Shown: positions 51,761-61,379 of the stretch, one piece after another
Layout of the letters: every line of letters begins with the position of its first letter
Numbering within the stretch: the first letter of the stretch is position 1
NCBI GenBank assembly: GCA_903832665.1
Contig: CAILCG010000004.1
Location: forward strand, 47,820 to 111,819
Source of the DNA: an uncultured Methanomicrobiales archaeon
GTDB lineage: Archaea; Halobacteriota; Methanomicrobia; Methanomicrobiales; Methanospirillaceae
Direction: 5' to 3'
Length of the DNA: 64,000 nt
Notes under the pieces: generated by a model
What the model saw: the letters and a program-made list of their open reading frames with translations, nothing else
Database searches by the model: none
What the model was told of the DNA's origin: nothing
Program-made: the position numbers and the translations under genes

Positions 51761-53200
51761 ATGGGAAACCTGCTGGATCGAATGGAACCACTGCTCGCTG
51801 CGATGCCCGCAGTCAAGAGCCCGGAGGGACACGTCCATTTCAAAAATAAACTGATATGGACACTTGGAATACTGATTTTGTATTTTGCCCTGACGAATAT
51901 CCCGCTTTTTGGAATCACATCAAATACGATGGATTATTTTACCTATTACCGTGCACTCCTTGCCGGGGCAAGCGGTTCAATTGTCCACCTGGGTATCGGA
52001 CCGATCGTCACTGCATCCATCGTGCTCCAGTTGCTCAAAGGCGCCGATATCCTCCACATTGATACCAGTGAAACGCGCGGACAGGTCATGTACATGGGTC
52101 TCCAGAAGATCCTTATCATTGTCATGATCGTCATTGAAGCAGCTCCCAACCTGGTGGGCGGTTTCATAACACCAAACCCGGTTATTGCCCAGCAATTTTT
52201 TGGGGGCAACCTGTTTGCAGTTTCTCTCCTGATTTTCATCCAGATCTGTATCGGAGGTTTGCTCGTCGTCCTTATGGATGAAGTGGTGACAAAATGGGGT
52301 ATCGGCTCCGGTGTGGGTCTCTTCATTATTGCCGGTATTTCGCAGGCAATTGTCAACGGTTTCATCAACTGGGTCCCATATGGTGACCAGTATCCAATCG
52401 GGTTCTTCCCCCGTCTCGTTGCTATCGGGATCGATGGTGGAAATTACCTCACCTACTTTGGACCGAATCTTCTCGCATTCGTTACTACGATCACCATCTT
52501 CCTGATCATCGTGTACGTGGAATCCACGCGCATCGAGATCCCTCTTGCACACTCGCAGGTACGCGGGGCACGGGCGCGTTTCCCGGTGAAGCTTATCTAC
52601 GCCAGCGTTCTGCCGATGATTCTCGTCCGGGTACTGCAGGCAAATATCCAGATGGTCGGAATGTTCCTTTCCAGTGTCGGCATCACGATATTCGGAAAAT
52701 TCAATGGTACAACGCCATTGAATGGTGTTATGTATTATCTTGCACCGATCAACAGCCCCAATGACTGGATGTGGTGGTCCTCGACCTTTATTGGCAACGC
52801 CAGTTGGGGGGATGTTCTATTACGTCTGGGAATAGATACAACTATCATGGTGGTCGGTGGTGCGATCTTCGCACTGTTCTGGATCAAGACCGCAGGGCTT
52901 GACTCAAAGGATGTCGCCCGGCAGATCCAGTTATCAGGCATGTCCATTCCTGGCTACCGCAGGAATCCGCAGGTGCTGGAAAAGTACCTTGACCGGTATA
53001 TCCCCCGTGTCACTGTCATTGGTGGTGTCTTTATTGGTTTGCTCAGTGTAGTGGCAAACCTCTTTGGTGTCATCGGTATGGTGAGCGGAACCGGTCTGCT
53101 CTTGACGGTCAGTATCACCTACCGGCTCTACGAAGAGATTGCAAGCCAGCAGATCATGGAAATGTACCCGTTCATGCGGACCTTCTTTGGTAAAGAGTAA
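51761..53200 (+). CDS. secY: Protein translocase subunit SecY
   Basis: Channel subunit of the Sec translocon, 479 residues with ten membrane helices. GITSNTMDYFTYYRALLAGA, SGSIVHLGIGPIVTASIVLQ (helix 2, lateral gate), YVESTRIEIPLAHSQVRGAR (ribosome-binding loop) and the helix 7-10 segments all fit archaeal SecY. It sits at the end of the ribosomal operon as usual. Confidence 0.98.
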   Translation: MGNLLDRMEPLLAAMPAVKSPEGHVHFKNKLIWTLGILILYFALTNIPLFGITSNTMDYFTYYRALLAGASGSIVHLGIGPIVTASIVLQLLKGADILHIDTSETRGQVMYMGLQKILIIVMIVIEAAPNLVGGFITPNPVIAQQFFGGNLFAVSLLIFIQICIGGLLVVLMDEVVTKWGIGSGVGLFIIAGISQAIVNGFINWVPYGDQYPIGFFPRLVAIGIDGGNYLTYFGPNLLAFVTTITIFLIIVYVESTRIEIPLAHSQVRGARARFPVKLIYASVLPMILVRVLQANIQMVGMFLSSVGITIFGKFNGTTPLNGVMYYLAPINSPNDWMWWSSTFIGNASWGDVLLRLGIDTTIMVVGGAIFALFWIKTAGLDSKDVARQIQLSGMSIPGYRRNPQVLEKYLDRYIPRVTVIGGVFIGLLSVVANLFGVIGMVSGTGLLLTVSITYRLYEEIASQQIMEMYPFMRTFFGKE

Positions 53201-53220
53201 GTTTCAGGAAAGGAACTCAA

Positions 53221-53793
53221 ATGCAGGGAAGAAAGGTCATCATAACCGGTGTACCGGGCGTCGGCAAGACGACGGTAATCAACGAGGCATTACAGACGCT
53301 CAGAGATGAGGGAGTCGAATACCAATCCATTAATTTCGGCTCCTTCATGTTTGAAGTGGCAAAAAATGACGATGTGGTCCAGAACAGAGACCAGATGCGT
53401 TCACTCGATCGCGCCGTCCAGAAACAATTGCAACAGCGTGCCGCGCAGGCGATTGCAAAGGTTCCGGGAAATGTGCTGATCGATACGCATGCATCAGTCA
53501 AAACGCCTAAGGGTTATCTGGCGGGGCTTCCCGAATGGGTGCTCCGCGAGATTATGCCCGACATTATTGTCCTTGTTGAAACGGATGATGACCAGATTCT
53601 CATGCGCCGGCTTACGGATGAAACCCGTGCGCGGGACAAAGAAGGGTCCCGTTCCATCGCAGAGCACCAGCAGTTCAATCGATCAATTGCTGCTGCCTAT
53701 GCGATGATGACGGGTTGCACCATAAAAATCGTGATAAACGCAGACTTTTTACTCGACCGGTCCTCATCAGAACTGGCCGATGTTCTCAGGTGA
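53221..53793 (+). CDS. adkA: Archaeal adenylate kinase
   Basis: Interconverts 2 ADP with ATP and AMP. The 190 residues of the archaeal AdkA type begin with the P-loop VIITGVPGVGKTTVINEALQ (residues 5-24). DTHASVKTPKGYLAGLPEWV is the AMP-side motif. Overlaps the GTG-frame of the next gene by a few bases only if that gene's earlier start is used. Confidence 0.95.
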   Translation: MQGRKVIITGVPGVGKTTVINEALQTLRDEGVEYQSINFGSFMFEVAKNDDVVQNRDQMRSLDRAVQKQLQQRAAQAIAKVPGNVLIDTHASVKTPKGYLAGLPEWVLREIMPDIIVLVETDDDQILMRRLTDETRARDKEGSRSIAEHQQFNRSIAAAYAMMTGCTIKIVINADFLLDRSSSELADVLR

Positions 53794-53797
53794 ACAG

Positions 53798-54409
53798 ATG
53801 GATTTTTCAAAAATCTGGGATAAATACGGGATCTACATAGCGCTCGCATTCATGATGCTGATGATGTTCTCATATAGCATCGAGTGGTTACGGGTGGGTG
53901 TCGGAAAAGGTATCGATGGCGCATTCTCGCCCGTTGTTGACGGTTTCGGGATTCCGTTCTATATCCTCATCGTCATCCTTTCGGCATTCACCGGCCTGTA
54001 CTCTTCCATCATCCAGAAATATACCATTGATTATGACAAGATGACCGAGTCCCAGGAACGGATGAAAGAGTTCCAGACCGAGTATCGCGAAGCGCAGCTC
54101 TCCCAGGATGAGAAGAAGATCAAGAAGATGGATGCAAAAAAAGACCGGGTTATGCGCGAGCAGCTTGAGATGTCCCAGCAGCAGTTCAAGCCAATGGCGT
54201 ATATCCTCGTGATTACGGTACCTATCTTCTTCTGGCTTCTTTTCCGGCTCGGTGAAGTGAAGAGCACCATCACGATGCCCTACGTGGGCACCGTCGGACT
54301 TCATGATGCCGCAGTCTGGATCATCCCCGCCTGGATTCTCTGGTACATGATCTGTTCCATCACCTTAAGCCAGGTGATCCGGAAATCCTTAAACATCGGG
54401 GGCGTCTGA
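53798..54409 (+). CDS. DUF106 membrane protein (EMC3/YidC-like insertase superfamily)
   Basis: A three-helix membrane protein of 203 residues; helices lie at about 11-29, 45-65 and near 140-155 and 175-200, with a charged coiled coil (SQERMKEFQTEYREAQLSQD) between. DUF106 proteins belong to the Oxa1/YidC/EMC3/Get1 superfamily and probably help insert proteins beside SecY. I chose ATG 53798, six bases after AGGTGA, over the upstream ATG 53780, which overlaps adkA. The stop overlaps cmk (TGATG). Confidence 0.88.
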   Translation: MDFSKIWDKYGIYIALAFMMLMMFSYSIEWLRVGVGKGIDGAFSPVVDGFGIPFYILIVILSAFTGLYSSIIQKYTIDYDKMTESQERMKEFQTEYREAQLSQDEKKIKKMDAKKDRVMREQLEMSQQQFKPMAYILVITVPIFFWLLFRLGEVKSTITMPYVGTVGLHDAAVWIIPAWILWYMICSITLSQVIRKSLNIGGV

Positions 54410-54945
54410 TGCGGATTACCGTGAGCGGGTTGCCCGGCAGCGGGACAACATCTCTCTCACGGTACCTGTCAGAACGCCACGGTTTTTCTTTAATCTCCGC
54501 AGGTGAAGTCTTCCGGCAGCTTGCCCGGGAACATCACATGGAGCTTGCTGAATTCGGGCGTCTGGCCGAAGAGGATTCATCGTTTGATAAGATGATCGAT
54601 GCCCGCCAGAAAGAGATCGCCGAGAAACAGGACAATATTATTGTCGAAGGCAGGCTCTCCGGTTGGATGATCGATAATGCAGATCTCAAGATCTGGGTGC
54701 ATGCCCCCATCGGCTGCCGGGTAAAACGGATCGTCTTCCGTGACCACGTGGCCGACGAGAAAACCGCGGGAGATCTCACCCTCGAGCGTGAACAGTGTGA
54801 AGCACTGCGCTACCGTTCGTACTATTCTATTGACATCAACGATCATTCCATTTACCACCTAAGTCTTAACTCCCAGCACTGGGGCGTTGAAGCACTGGGC
54901 GCGATTGTCGATACCGCGATCGCCCAGATAAAGCGCGAACCGTAG
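54409..54945 (+). CDS. cmk: Cytidylate kinase
   Basis: Phosphorylates CMP/dCMP. The 178 residues begin with the P-loop ITVSGLPGSGTTSLSRYLSE (residues 3-22), with IIVEGRLSGWM for substrate contact, typical of archaeal Cmk. It is the last gene of the superoperon; pseudouridine synthase cbf5 and rpl14e, which follow in many archaea, are absent here (cbf5 lies at 17.4 kb). Confidence 0.95.
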   Translation: MRITVSGLPGSGTTSLSRYLSERHGFSLISAGEVFRQLAREHHMELAEFGRLAEEDSSFDKMIDARQKEIAEKQDNIIVEGRLSGWMIDNADLKIWVHAPIGCRVKRIVFRDHVADEKTAGDLTLEREQCEALRYRSYYSIDINDHSIYHLSLNSQHWGVEALGAIVDTAIAQIKREP

Positions 54946-54956
54946 AATGGTTTTCT

Positions 54957-54987
54957 GCGTCCTTCAGGACGTACGATCGGTTTTTTT
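54957..54987 (+). terminator. Terminator of the ribosomal superoperon
   Basis: CGTCC (54958-54962) pairs with GGACG (54967-54971) around a TTCA loop, and seven T follow at 54981-54987, right after the cmk stop. Confidence 0.65.
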
Positions 54988-55066
54988 AATTTGTTCATCC
55001 GCCGGCACCCATTTTCTCCGGCAAAATCGTGATCACCGGGGAAATCTTTTACGTGTTAGAAAAAGT

Positions 55067-55504
55067 ATGATAGTTGTGGAAGATGAGATCGAAGTGCATC
55101 TGGTCAAATCGTGGGATAACGATGAGATCGCTGACCTGTACCGTGCCGGTGGGTGGTGGAAGGAAGAATACGATCCTTCGGCCCTCGGTTCCCTGATCCA
55201 GGGGAGTTTTTCATTTGTGGTTGCCGTTAACAAAAAGACGGGCAAGGCCATCGGCATGGGCCGGGTCATCTCTGATGGTGTTTCTGATGGATATATCCAG
55301 GATCTGGTCGTCTTTCCGGCATACCGGAAGAGTGGTATTGGCAGGGAGATGGTTTCTGCCCTTGTCGGGCAGTGCATTCTGTCCGGTATCACCTGGATTG
55401 CCCTGATTGCCGAGCCGGACACAGAAAAATTTTATCTGCCCCTTGGTTTTAAACCCATGGAACGGCATATTCCTATGATATTCCGGGGCGATGGTGCATG
55501 TTAA
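55067..55504 (+). CDS. GNAT-family N-acetyltransferase
   Basis: A 145-residue acetyltransferase. Motif A for acetyl-CoA is DLVVFPAYRKSGIGREMVSA (about 80-99), with GWWKEEYDPSALGSLIQGSF in the N-terminal half. The substrate is unknown. I choose ATG 55067 (MIVVEDEIEVHLVKSW), because the longer frame from 54947 runs through the terminator region and adds an atypical 40 residues. The stop overlaps the DUF2156 gene. Confidence 0.85.
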   Translation: MIVVEDEIEVHLVKSWDNDEIADLYRAGGWWKEEYDPSALGSLIQGSFSFVVAVNKKTGKAIGMGRVISDGVSDGYIQDLVVFPAYRKSGIGREMVSALVGQCILSGITWIALIAEPDTEKFYLPLGFKPMERHIPMIFRGDGAC

Positions 55505-56391
55505 CTCAGGACGATTTCAGACCGGTAACCCTGACGGACCGGGCATTTTTTCAGCAGCATTACTCGTATTATCCCCAGACTCACAGCGATAACACGTTTA
55601 CCAACATGGTCTGCTGGAACCATTACGCAAATTACCAGTATGCCTATGTTGAGAAAAATGTCATTCTTGCCAGCACGATTGATGGTATCACCCGGTTTCG
55701 TCCGCCGATAGGCCCCCGCAACCCCGCACTTCTGCGTTCGCTCATCCGGCTGGCATCGGAAGTAAGTGATTCGGAACCCATCGTGCTTATCGATCCCGAT
55801 ACCGCGAGCTGGATGCGGGAAACCTGTTCCGGCCTGAACCTGGTACCTGACCGGGATGTTTTTGAGTACGTTTACCGGTCTTCCGATCTAGCCGATCTCC
55901 CGGGAAAACAGTATCTCACCATACGTCACCATCTCAACAAATTTCGGAAGAACTGCCTCTATTCAGTTGAACGGATCACCCCGGAAAACCAGGAAGAAGT
56001 CAAATTGTTCCTGATCCAGTGGTGCGAATGGAAGGGATGTGAAGGAGACCCGGTGCTTGCCCATGAAAAGGAAGCAACCTTCTTTGCCATCGACCATTTC
56101 GGGGAATTAGGCCTGTCCGGTCTCGTCATCCGGGTCCACAACACTATCGGTGCCATGGCACTCTTTGAACCCCTCAACAGTGATACCGCCTTGGTCCATT
56201 TCGAGAAAGGGATGCCCGATTGTGATGGCATCTACAAGGAGATCAATGCCGAAACAGCAGCGGTTCTCAAGAACGATTTCACTTATATCAACCGGGAGAG
56301 TGACCTCGGAGTTGCTGGTCTCCTGGAGTCAAAGATGCGGTATCATCCCCACCACATGGTCGAAGTATACTCCCTGAAACGCGACTCCTGA
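55498..56391 (+). CDS. DUF2156 protein (GNAT-like lysyltransferase fold)
   Basis: 297 residues. DUF2156 proteins share a double GNAT fold with the catalytic domain of MprF, which adds lysine to phosphatidylglycerol, though archaeal functions are not established. Seen: SDNTFTNMVCWNHYANYQYA near the start, YLTIRHHLNKFRKNCLYSVE in the middle, and FTYINRESDLGVAGLLESKM near the end. It overlaps the GNAT gene by seven bases, so the two are co-expressed. Confidence 0.85.
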   Translation: MLTQDDFRPVTLTDRAFFQQHYSYYPQTHSDNTFTNMVCWNHYANYQYAYVEKNVILASTIDGITRFRPPIGPRNPALLRSLIRLASEVSDSEPIVLIDPDTASWMRETCSGLNLVPDRDVFEYVYRSSDLADLPGKQYLTIRHHLNKFRKNCLYSVERITPENQEEVKLFLIQWCEWKGCEGDPVLAHEKEATFFAIDHFGELGLSGLVIRVHNTIGAMALFEPLNSDTALVHFEKGMPDCDGIYKEINAETAAVLKNDFTYINRESDLGVAGLLESKMRYHPHHMVEVYSLKRDS

Positions 56392-56400
56392 TTTTTTTAC

Positions 56401-56447
56401 TGCACTACCGGGTGACTTAAACTCTGCCCGGTGCATTTCTTTTTTTT
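56401..56447 (+). terminator. Hairpin terminator between convergent genes
   Basis: TGCACTACCGGG (56401-56412) pairs with CCCGGTGCA (56427-56435), with TA bulged, and a T-rich tail follows (56436-56447). It lies directly after the DUF2156 stop. Confidence 0.65.
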
Positions 56448-56484
56448 GCCGGCAGGGAACAAAAAAGATTTTTCCCGGATTTTT

Positions 56485-57834
56485 TCAGATATTTACCAGG
56501 AAGTACACCAGTACCAGGGGGAAAAATACCAGGACCCAGACGAACTTGTTCCAGGAGAAGACATCTTTCCCGTCACACGGGGTGATGGGAAGAAGTTCGA
56601 ACACTGCTGCGAGCAGATTGATCGAGAATCCCAGCATCCCCGCAGTCCGGAAAATTCCGCCAAGGGGAATGAGGAGCAGGCATGCAATGGCTATCAGGAT
56701 CGAAAAGACCGGGCCCGACAGCATAATGAGCCCGAGACTCCGCTTTTCCAGCGGTACCCGGCTGCGGACTGCGGTGAGGGTTGGCTGGGCAAATACATTG
56801 CCAAAAAGCCATGCCGTAAGGAACATGATAAGGGAGCCCAGGCCCCAGAACTGGACCTCCGTACTGCACTCGTACTTCCGGTTCAGGTACCAGTGTGCTA
56901 TTTCGTGAGCACAGAGCGCAACTCCTCCCATAACTACGTAAAGCACCACTGTCGTCAGATCAAACGGTGTCCGGGCGGCAAAGAAGAAGAGCACGCCGAT
57001 GATCACCGCCCCGATGGCGATCACGCCCAGTTCCCGCCGGGTAAACCCGAGTGCGATCTCCTTTGATTCAACCGCCCTGATGGCCCGCTTCTTCTTCTCT
57101 TCCTCCGAAAGCCGGCCCTGAATCACCTGTCCGATGGCGCCCTGGAAGAAGAGCACGAGCTTTGCCAGCCATGCCGAAAGGGCTGAACCAAAGGCCGTAA
57201 GGCCAAGCCCCGTCATGGCCACACCCGCTCCCACGGCAACAATGGGCTCTGCTTCGTCGGGAATGATACTGGAAAATGGCAGATGTTTATCCTCTTTGCA
57301 GCTGTCCTGGGGGGCCGGGGGAACGATCTTTGTATTCGAGAGTATATGGGTAACCGGGTTCAGGCGGGTCACTCCCTTCTGTTCGACCGAGTATCCATCC
57401 GGAAAGACAATGATGGCATCCGTTTTGAGGTCAACGGGGTAGTGGTAGTTTGCCATTATCCGGCGGAAATCCTCCCCGTAGGATGAGAAATCGAATGCAT
57501 CGGTGCTGTACTCTTTTCCCCGTACCGATGCAAAATGGGGAAAACGGAGTTTTGCCGTACCGGGACTTGCACAGAGGATGGTAAAATCAGCGGTGTTCCC
57601 GGTGCCCCTGGATCGCTGGTAGTTTTCAATAGCAGGGGATGTGGCAAGGAACGTCTTGATTCCCAGGTACTCCGCGGGATTATCCTGATACGTGAGAGTT
57701 ACAATTGCATCGCCCTGCTGATCGATCTGGATATAGGTTTGCTGCAGGTTGAAAGCGCAGACCGGATAGAGAAGAAAAAGGAGAAAAATGAATCCTATTA
57801 CGGGTGCCCATCGCATAATTTTTGTTTTTTTCAA
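56485..57834 (-). CDS. M50-type membrane zinc protease with exported N-terminal domain
   Basis: 449 residues. A signal peptide (9-28) leads an outside domain of about 165 residues (QQTYIQIDQQGDAIVTLTYQ, immunoglobulin-like). Membrane helices follow near 200-235 and 268-286, then the zinc site CAHEIAHWY (HEIAH at 310-314) in a helix and further helices to the C-terminus with Asp421 in PITPCDGKD, the second M50 metal motif. This is an intramembrane site-2-type protease, perhaps linked to envelope signalling; target unknown. The signature NPDG is replaced by CDGKD. Confidence 0.82.
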   Translation of the reverse strand: MKKTKIMRWAPVIGFIFLLFLLYPVCAFNLQQTYIQIDQQGDAIVTLTYQDNPAEYLGIKTFLATSPAIENYQRSRGTGNTADFTILCASPGTAKLRFPHFASVRGKEYSTDAFDFSSYGEDFRRIMANYHYPVDLKTDAIIVFPDGYSVEQKGVTRLNPVTHILSNTKIVPPAPQDSCKEDKHLPFSSIIPDEAEPIVAVGAGVAMTGLGLTAFGSALSAWLAKLVLFFQGAIGQVIQGRLSEEEKKKRAIRAVESKEIALGFTRRELGVIAIGAVIIGVLFFFAARTPFDLTTVVLYVVMGGVALCAHEIAHWYLNRKYECSTEVQFWGLGSLIMFLTAWLFGNVFAQPTLTAVRSRVPLEKRSLGLIMLSGPVFSILIAIACLLLIPLGGIFRTAGMLGFSINLLAAVFELLPITPCDGKDVFSWNKFVWVLVFFPLVLVYFLVNI

Positions 57835-57907
57835 ATCGAGATAAGGATTCTCATTTGATTATTAAAAATAAGGAAACCGGGGCCGTTCCGGTGAGATTAT
57901 CTGAGAT

Positions 57908-58507
57908 CTAGTGGGGAAGTACTGCCAGTGCTGCTACACCGGATGCAATGATCTTCACGGCGATTGCTGCGAGGAGCATACCGAGCACTTTACCCATGAT
58001 ATCGGTTACAACCTCCCCGAGCATCCTCTGGATGAATTCGGAATAATAGAGGACGAGCCATGTGGCGAGCAGGGAGAGTGAGATGGCAATAAACGTGACA
58101 AGGAACCCAAAGTCCCTGGAAAGCAGCATCACGGTGGTGATGGTACCCGGGCCGCAGAGGAGCGGTGTCCCGATAACCACGCCCACGGCGGTCTTGGTTC
58201 GTTCCTTGCAGTGCCCGATCTCGATACCCAGCGCATACTGGATACCGAGAAGGAAGAGCAGAATTCCCCCCGCTACCTGGAAACTGGGCAGGTTGAGGCC
58301 GAGCAGGTCAAAGATCATCTTGTTGAAGACGAGGAAGATGTACATCAACCCGCCCGCCACCGCGACAGCAATGAATGCCTGCTTATGGATCTCGGTGGAG
58401 CACTGCCCCTTGGTCATGGCCGCAAATACCGGCACCGAAAGAAGGGGATCAAGGATGATGAACAGGGTGGCAAAACAATAGATGATATTCGTAATAATGT
58501 CCGGCAT
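57908..58507 (-). CDS. MarC-family membrane protein
   Basis: 199 residues with six membrane segments. FATLFIILDPLLSVPVFAAM (near the N-terminus) and GTPLLCGPGTITTVMLLSRD (about 110-129) are MarC signatures; function is unknown despite the old multidrug name. The frame is open upstream to 58666, but ATG 58507 gives the usual start MPDIITNIIYCF. Confidence 0.88.
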   Translation of the reverse strand: MPDIITNIIYCFATLFIILDPLLSVPVFAAMTKGQCSTEIHKQAFIAVAVAGGLMYIFLVFNKMIFDLLGLNLPSFQVAGGILLFLLGIQYALGIEIGHCKERTKTAVGVVIGTPLLCGPGTITTVMLLSRDFGFLVTFIAISLSLLATWLVLYYSEFIQRMLGEVVTDIMGKVLGMLLAAIAVKIIASGVAALAVLPH

Positions 58508-58678
58508 GGTCTGATCCTGATTATACGCTCTGATTGGGGATAAAAATAGTTGAAGAATCCTTTGTGGGTTTGCATCATCCACAATATATAATATCCACGA
58601 GTCTCCATGTTCTCCTAAAGCGGACCTGACCCCGGTACAACAGTGATCGGGGTGAGACGACCGCAAAGGTGAATTTTT

Positions 58679-59311
58679 ATGGCAAAAGCAGTGACAGCAA
58701 CTAAAAAAAGTAGTGCAGCGAGTATAAAAAAACCCGTCGCAGCCAACGCTAAAGCATCACCTGTGGCGAAGAAAAAGCCTGTTGCGGCCGCGAAACCTGC
58801 AGCAAAGAAAGCAGCGACCGTGGTAAAGAAAGCCCCGGTCGCGGCTGCAAAGAAGACGCCGGTCAAAAAGGCCCCGGCAAAAAAGCCCGTGAAAAAGAGT
58901 GCGGCCAAAGCCGGATCGAAAAAGACCTCCGCAGCCCCCACCCGCTACAAGTGCAGGCTCTGCGGATACGTGTACTCATCTCTCCGGGGAGAGCCTCATA
59001 ACGGCATACCAGCGGGCACCGCATTTGAGGATCTTCCCGATACCTACGTATGCCCGGTCTGCGGGTACCAGGGCAAAGGCAAGATTGGCAAATGGGGTTT
59101 TGAGGAATGGCGCCCAACCCGCTACATATGCTCCGTCTGTTCCTATGTGTACGATGAAAAACGCGGGGAACCTCACCGAGGCATAAAAGCAGGAACGAAG
59201 TTTGAAGATCTTCCGGACGATTATGTCTGTCCCGTCTGTGCCCAGGATCCCAAGATCCGCGTACAATTCGGCAAAGTGCTCAAGCAGGGCTTTGAACCCC
59301 TTCAGGTTTGA
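58679..59311 (+). CDS. Double rubredoxin with a basic histone-like N-terminal tail
   Basis: 210 residues. Residues 1 to about 88 are nearly all Lys, Ala, Pro and Val, similar to a histone H1 tail. Two rubredoxin domains follow. The first has Cys92, Cys95, Cys125, Cys128 (CRLC and CPVC); the second has Cys151, Cys154, Cys184, Cys187. Each site would hold one iron for one-electron transfer. The combination of redox domains with a nucleic-acid-like tail is odd; the tail may bind DNA, RNA or an acidic partner. The gene is divergent from marC. Confidence 0.9.
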   Translation: MAKAVTATKKSSAASIKKPVAANAKASPVAKKKPVAAAKPAAKKAATVVKKAPVAAAKKTPVKKAPAKKPVKKSAAKAGSKKTSAAPTRYKCRLCGYVYSSLRGEPHNGIPAGTAFEDLPDTYVCPVCGYQGKGKIGKWGFEEWRPTRYICSVCSYVYDEKRGEPHRGIKAGTKFEDLPDDYVCPVCAQDPKIRVQFGKVLKQGFEPLQV

Positions 59312-59785
59312 GTTCTGTACATCCCCCCCTTTCTCATTTTTTACCCCGCTCTTACGGCCGGCATGGTATTGTCTGCCAACGAATCTTCAGCGGGCACTGT
59401 CGGGTACTTTTTTTTAAAAACAAACCGGTTTATCCACGTTCCATCTCTCCCGTCTTTGTATCTTTGCGATCTCCCGAACGTGGAACCTTAGCGGCACATG
59501 GACGGGTACCGACATTTTTTGAATCGATCTTACAATCTGCCGGGACGTTTTGGCGTAAGCATCGGGATGATCACAACCCAATTCGCTGACAGGTAACGAT
59601 GGCGAACAGTATCGTCACCCAGGATGGTTCTCCTTATAGCAGTCACCCGGCTGACTTTTCCCCTGGCAGTCCGGGTTTTCTTTCCGGCTCCCGTCTACCC
59701 CTGGTGTTCCCGGCTCCCAAGAATGCCATGTTGAAAAAAACGGGTACAAATCTATAAACCTCCCGGCGGTTTATTTTACTATTAC
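59312..59785. other. 474-base gene-free region
   Basis: T-rich runs at 59337-59345 and 59408-59417 follow the rubredoxin gene. A 53-codon frame at 59599-59760 has a weak AGGT site and no features I recognise; it is Ser/Pro-rich and I do not call it. CTATAAACC at 59751-59759 is a possible TATA box for the next gene. Confidence 0.45.
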
Positions 59786-60462
59786 GTGATTGAATTGACG
59801 CGTTTTAGCCAGATAATCTGTACCGGTCTTATCCTCACCTGCTTCCTGACTGCAGTCATGGTCCTTCCCGTTGCGGGAGCGGATGCAAATATCGAAGCCG
59901 AACTGGGAGATACCTTGAACCTCCATGGTGTGTCCTACACGGGAAGCAGCGTATACCTCTTTATGACCGGTCCGGGTCTCCCGGTGACGGAGTTACCCTG
60001 ACTGACGTGAGCCAGCGGGCCGACCAGGGAAAGTTCACGACAATTGACCTGGACAGTAACCAGGAATGGTCCTACCGCTGGGACACGTCCCGTATCATGA
60101 ACGAGATCAAGTACGGCACGTACCTGGTCTATGTATCCAATGAACCGGCAGACAAGTCCCAGCTCGGCGGGACAAATACCTACAAGACCCTCGAGGTCTA
60201 CTTTACCGAATCCACCACTTCGCGGGTATCGTCTTCCGGCAGCGGGACGACCTATACGCTCAATCCCGATATGCACTCCTCGGTAGAAGTACCGAAGATT
60301 GCGATCACTTCACCCACCCCCACTCCGACGCCATTGACAACTCCCCCGACCCCGGTCCCGACCGCAACCTCCCTGCCCACGACAAAAGCACCCCTTCTCC
60401 CCGCAGCGGTCATTCTTGCGGTGCTGCTGGGTGCGTGTGCAGTTATCATGAAAAAGCAGTAA
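59786..60462 (+). pseudogene. Frameshifted S-layer-type surface protein
   Basis: The first frame (GTG 59786 to TGA 59999-60001) holds a signal peptide and the start of an S-layer-type module (ELGDTLNLHGVSYTGSSVYL, then FMTGPGLP). The second frame, in a different phase and open to 60462, continues with DGVTLTDVSQRADQGKFTTI and WSYRWDTSRIMNEIKYGTYL, then a Thr/Pro stalk (TPTPTPLTTPPTPVP) and a membrane anchor. Insertion of one G near 59980-59983 would join them. The module matches one inside the S-layer protein at 25.0 kb. Could be a sequencing error or a decayed gene. Confidence 0.8.
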
Positions 60463-60504
60463 ATCACCCCCTCTTTTTTTCGGCAAGGTATTATCATCGG
60501 CCGT

Positions 60505-61152
60505 GTGAATGGTATACTGAGTGGAATGGACGTCACCGCATTGCTTGAGAAGGCACATCACCTGATGAAAATCGGCCGGTATGATGATGCGATTGTGCAC
60601 TATGATCGTGTACTCGAACAGGATAGCAGAAATACGACCGCTCTTGAGGAGAAAGGGAACGTGTTTTACTCCCTCGGTCGTCACGTGGATGCCATCGCAT
60701 GCTACGATGCGGCACTGGCGATAAATCCCACGCTTATCCTCGTCTGGTACGAGAAAGGCTATGCCCTGAGAAAGATCCACCGGTACGAAGAAGCGATTGT
60801 CTGTTTCGACCGAGCCCTGGCCCTCGATCCCGAATACATCTTTGCACTCAGCAATAAGGGGTACTCGCTGAATGAACTGGGCCGGTATGAAGAAGCGATT
60901 GCATGCTTCAATATCATTCTCGAATCAAGCCCGAACAATGTCCGTGCGGCCACGGCAAAGGGCATCGCGCTCCGGGAGCTGGGGAGAAACGAGGAGTCGC
61001 TGGTATTTTTCGATAAGGCGCTCAATTACAACTCCATCAACTCGTTTGTCTATTATAACAAGGCCATTGCCCTGCGGAATCTCGGCAGGATCAAAGAAGC
61101 TGACGATTGCCTGAAGATCGTGAACTTCCCCCGCGGTGCACAGAAAATATAA
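60505..61152 (+). CDS. Tetratricopeptide repeat protein
   Basis: 215 residues with about six TPR units of 34 residues from residue 10 on (AHHLMKIGRYDDAIVHYDRV, and ALRKIHRYEEAIVCFDRALA). TPRs bind partner proteins; no catalytic domain is present. Start GTG 60505 or ATG 60526 (MDVTALLEKAHH); the second gives the tidy repeat start. No operon partner is obvious. Confidence 0.85.
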   Translation: MNGILSGMDVTALLEKAHHLMKIGRYDDAIVHYDRVLEQDSRNTTALEEKGNVFYSLGRHVDAIACYDAALAINPTLILVWYEKGYALRKIHRYEEAIVCFDRALALDPEYIFALSNKGYSLNELGRYEEAIACFNIILESSPNNVRAATAKGIALRELGRNEESLVFFDKALNYNSINSFVYYNKAIALRNLGRIKEADDCLKIVNFPRGAQKI

Positions 61153-61379
61153 TTTTTCATCCGGTTTTATCGTCCATTTTTTGTTCCAGAGCAGGTGACT
61201 TGCGGGAACAACGCCCATGGAAAAAATCCTGGCTTTTTTTTAGATGCTCCTGCTTATCGGTTGGCTCGCATTTGTGGCATTTCTAGCCTGAACTGGGATA
61301 CGGCGAACCTGAGAACGCGGAGAACTCGGGAATTCTTCCCGCCTTTTATACAATTCCGCCCTGCGGAAATAAAAAAAAA

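Noticed and set aside
54947..55066. Longer start for the GNAT acetyltransferase
   Set aside because: It would begin inside the terminator of the ribosomal operon and adds 40 residues that do not fit the fold.
56431..57066. 211-codon open frame on the plus strand opposite the M50 protease
   Set aside because: Overlaps a protease gene with clear zinc motifs and membrane helices; the frame is charged and patternless.
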